Origin: Ascidia mentula
Lineage: Eukaryota > Chordata > Ascidiacea > Phlebobranchia > Ascidiidae
Reading direction: 5' to 3'
DNA: 64,000 bases
Assembly: GCA_947561715.1 (NCBI GenBank)
Contig: OX387201.1
Coordinates: forward strand, 18,738,001-18,802,000
Position numbers and translations under genes: made by a program
Notes under the pieces: generated by a model
Database searches by the model: none
Told to the model about the DNA's origin: nothing
The model's input: only the letters and a program-made list of their open reading frames with translations
Shown: one piece after another, positions 62,597 to 64,000 of the stretch
Layout: each line of letters opens with the position of its first letter
Position numbering within the stretch: position 1 is the first letter of the stretch

Positions 62597-64000
62597 TCAA
62601 TTTAAACTAATTACCAATGTGTCCGCTCTTCTCGGTCGTTTGTTAACAACAGCGTAGGCAACCGGTTCCTGGTATGGTGGCGTATTAACATTTCCCGCTC
62701 CTGGCTGAGGAAGATCTGCCAGTCGTTCCTCCATCAGTTCCATGTATCTTTCATCTGCATCCTCTTCCCTGGAAGAGAAAGAGTCTTCGCTCCTCCTATC
62801 TTCCTCCGTCTCTACCGGAAGTTGGATGGGTGCGTAGTTGATTTCACTGGATGAAGAAGATGTTGGCTCATGAGTGGAGTCTTGTGATGATGGAATCATG
62901 GTCCGAGGAGCCGGTTTAGGAGGAGTTAATTCTGTTACTTCTTCTGCAGGCGGAGGAGGTGGTGTTGCGCTTTTGGCCTCTTCCTTCGCTGCCTCTTTGT
63001 CTTCCGATTTTTCTTTCTGTTAGTGTTTGTTGTGATTGATTTTATAACTCAGAAAAGTTCATGGTATGTTTGTTTTTGCCTTTGATATTTTATTAAGATC
63101 GATCAAAGGACAAAATAAAAATAATTTTTTGACCTAGATGTCAATGATAAAACCAGTTTATATATCTTGATGCCTGTCTTACTTTTTTTCATGAAATATG
63201 CCAAGAATTTATCACTTACACTTTTCTTGATTCCCAAAGCCGATTTTATGGTGACAAAAACTTTTTGGTTTTTTGACATCGGTTGTTCTCTTTCCTTTGA
63301 TGCTTTGATAAAAGCTTTGCGTTTTTCTTTTTCAATCCTGTCGACAAGTTTTTGTGTCACAGTTACGTAACCGACATAAGCGAGATAAAATACAGTGTTT
63401 TGTACAAATATTATTTCTACTTTGTACAAAATTAGGAAACCGTATTTTACCTAAAATTTACCTAAAGCATCACTGATTTTATACATAAAGGGAATAATAT
63501 CAACGGCAACAATAATAACAACAACAATAATAACAACAACAATAACATTATGAACAACAACAGGATAATTTTCAACAGCAGCGAAAGTCACTTACCTCTT
63601 TTGAATGCCTTTAATACAGCAGCAAGTAACAACAATAACCAACACGATGAGGAGAAAGACGACCACGAAATAAACTATTGGCATCCACAGATTGAGCATT
63701 GTCTTACATTCGGAACCAACAAACCAATTGTTTGCCGACGACACGCAGCTGTCAAAACAAAAATGTTTGTAGCTCTGCTATTGTTTCTTCAAGTGTATTT
63801 AAAATTTTTTATTGTTTTTAAGCTAAACTATAATTGAATTTGCGCTCAGGGACTCTATTTATATTCAAGATACAAGTAATGTGTCAGAATACAAAATTCC
63901 CGATACAGTTTTTAAATTCCTAAGACCCAACCCCATTTTCAGACGAATCTTACCTGCAGTATGGTTGACTGTTGCCGTCTGTTTGCACACAATACGCGTT
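62597..64000 (-). CDS. Partial EGF-like/TM protein, relative of the upstream gene
   Basis: Four exons seen: 63954-64000 (continuing off the right edge), 63596-63748, 63220-63337, 62597-63016, joined in phase (2, 2, 0). The visible N-terminal part has EGF-like cysteines (NAYCVQTDGNSQPYCSC, then WFVGSEC), immediately followed by a transmembrane helix (MPIVYFVVVFLLIVLVIVV) and CCCIKGIQKR. The same order Cys-rich, SEC/AQC, helix, basic stop-transfer occurs in the gene at 56018-59668. The tail is charged (RIEKEKRKAFIKASKERE), then Pro-rich (PPPPPAEEVTELTPPKPAPR), acidic, and ends PRRADTLVISLN. A cell-surface protein; function unknown. Confidence 0.75.
63497..63563. repeat. AAC/AAT microsatellite
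   Basis: Irregular run of AAC and AAT triplets (ACAATAATAACAACAACAA and similar) in the intron just after the transmembrane exon of the partial gene. Simple sequence with no other feature. Confidence 0.8.

Overview
The window is nuclear DNA of an animal. It is AT-rich, with small to medium GT-AG introns, chordate-type housekeeping genes and many short non-autonomous hAT-like transposons. An ascidian tunicate (Ciona-like) is my best guess from gene compactness, family content and splice acceptors sitting just before start codons. That is inference, not proof. Gene models below were assembled by hand, by joining splice sites so that frame and phase stay consistent; each entry lists its exons.

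Left end to 17.4 kb: the first four exons of an unrecognised minus-strand gene share a ~90 bp divergent promoter with the first of three tandem plus-strand genes for PLP-dependent D-cysteine desulfhydrase-like enzymes (906-4334, 8478-13435, 14905-17342). The three have identical intron phases and identical lengths for exons 1-7. The third has lost residues around a conserved tyrosine, and exon 5 of copies 2 and 3 looks homogenised by gene conversion. Their introns and spacers hold hAT-like elements, dispersed repeats and a 23-bp minisatellite that abuts a splice acceptor.

18-42.7 kb: a 14-exon SLC5/SGLT-type sodium-solute cotransporter (minus), an 845-bp hAT element with a perfect 8-bp target-site duplication, IFRD1/PC4-type regulator (plus), an SR splicing factor of the SRSF4/5/6 group (minus), TFIIF alpha subunit GTF2F1 (plus), and a first RFT1 gene (plus).

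43.6-56.7 kb: a second RFT1 gene carries an intronless ADAT3 gene in its first intron. It is followed by a tandem segmental duplication. Unit 1 (48680-51873) and unit 2 (51874-56745) each hold an intronless MFS transporter (SLC49/FLVCR-like). The duplication left a cut-off RFT1 3' fragment and a cut-off RS-tail exon on the two sides of the junction.

56-64 kb: two related minus-strand type I membrane protein genes with extracellular EGF-like modules, a transmembrane helix and charged cytoplasmic tails. The first (56018-59668) ends in an Arg/Ser-rich tail. The second (from 62597) runs off the right edge.

Most genes look functionally unrelated. The themes are local tandem duplication (three desulfhydrases, two RFT1, two MFS transporters, two EGF-TM proteins), exon-sized conversion between copies, and hAT insertions.
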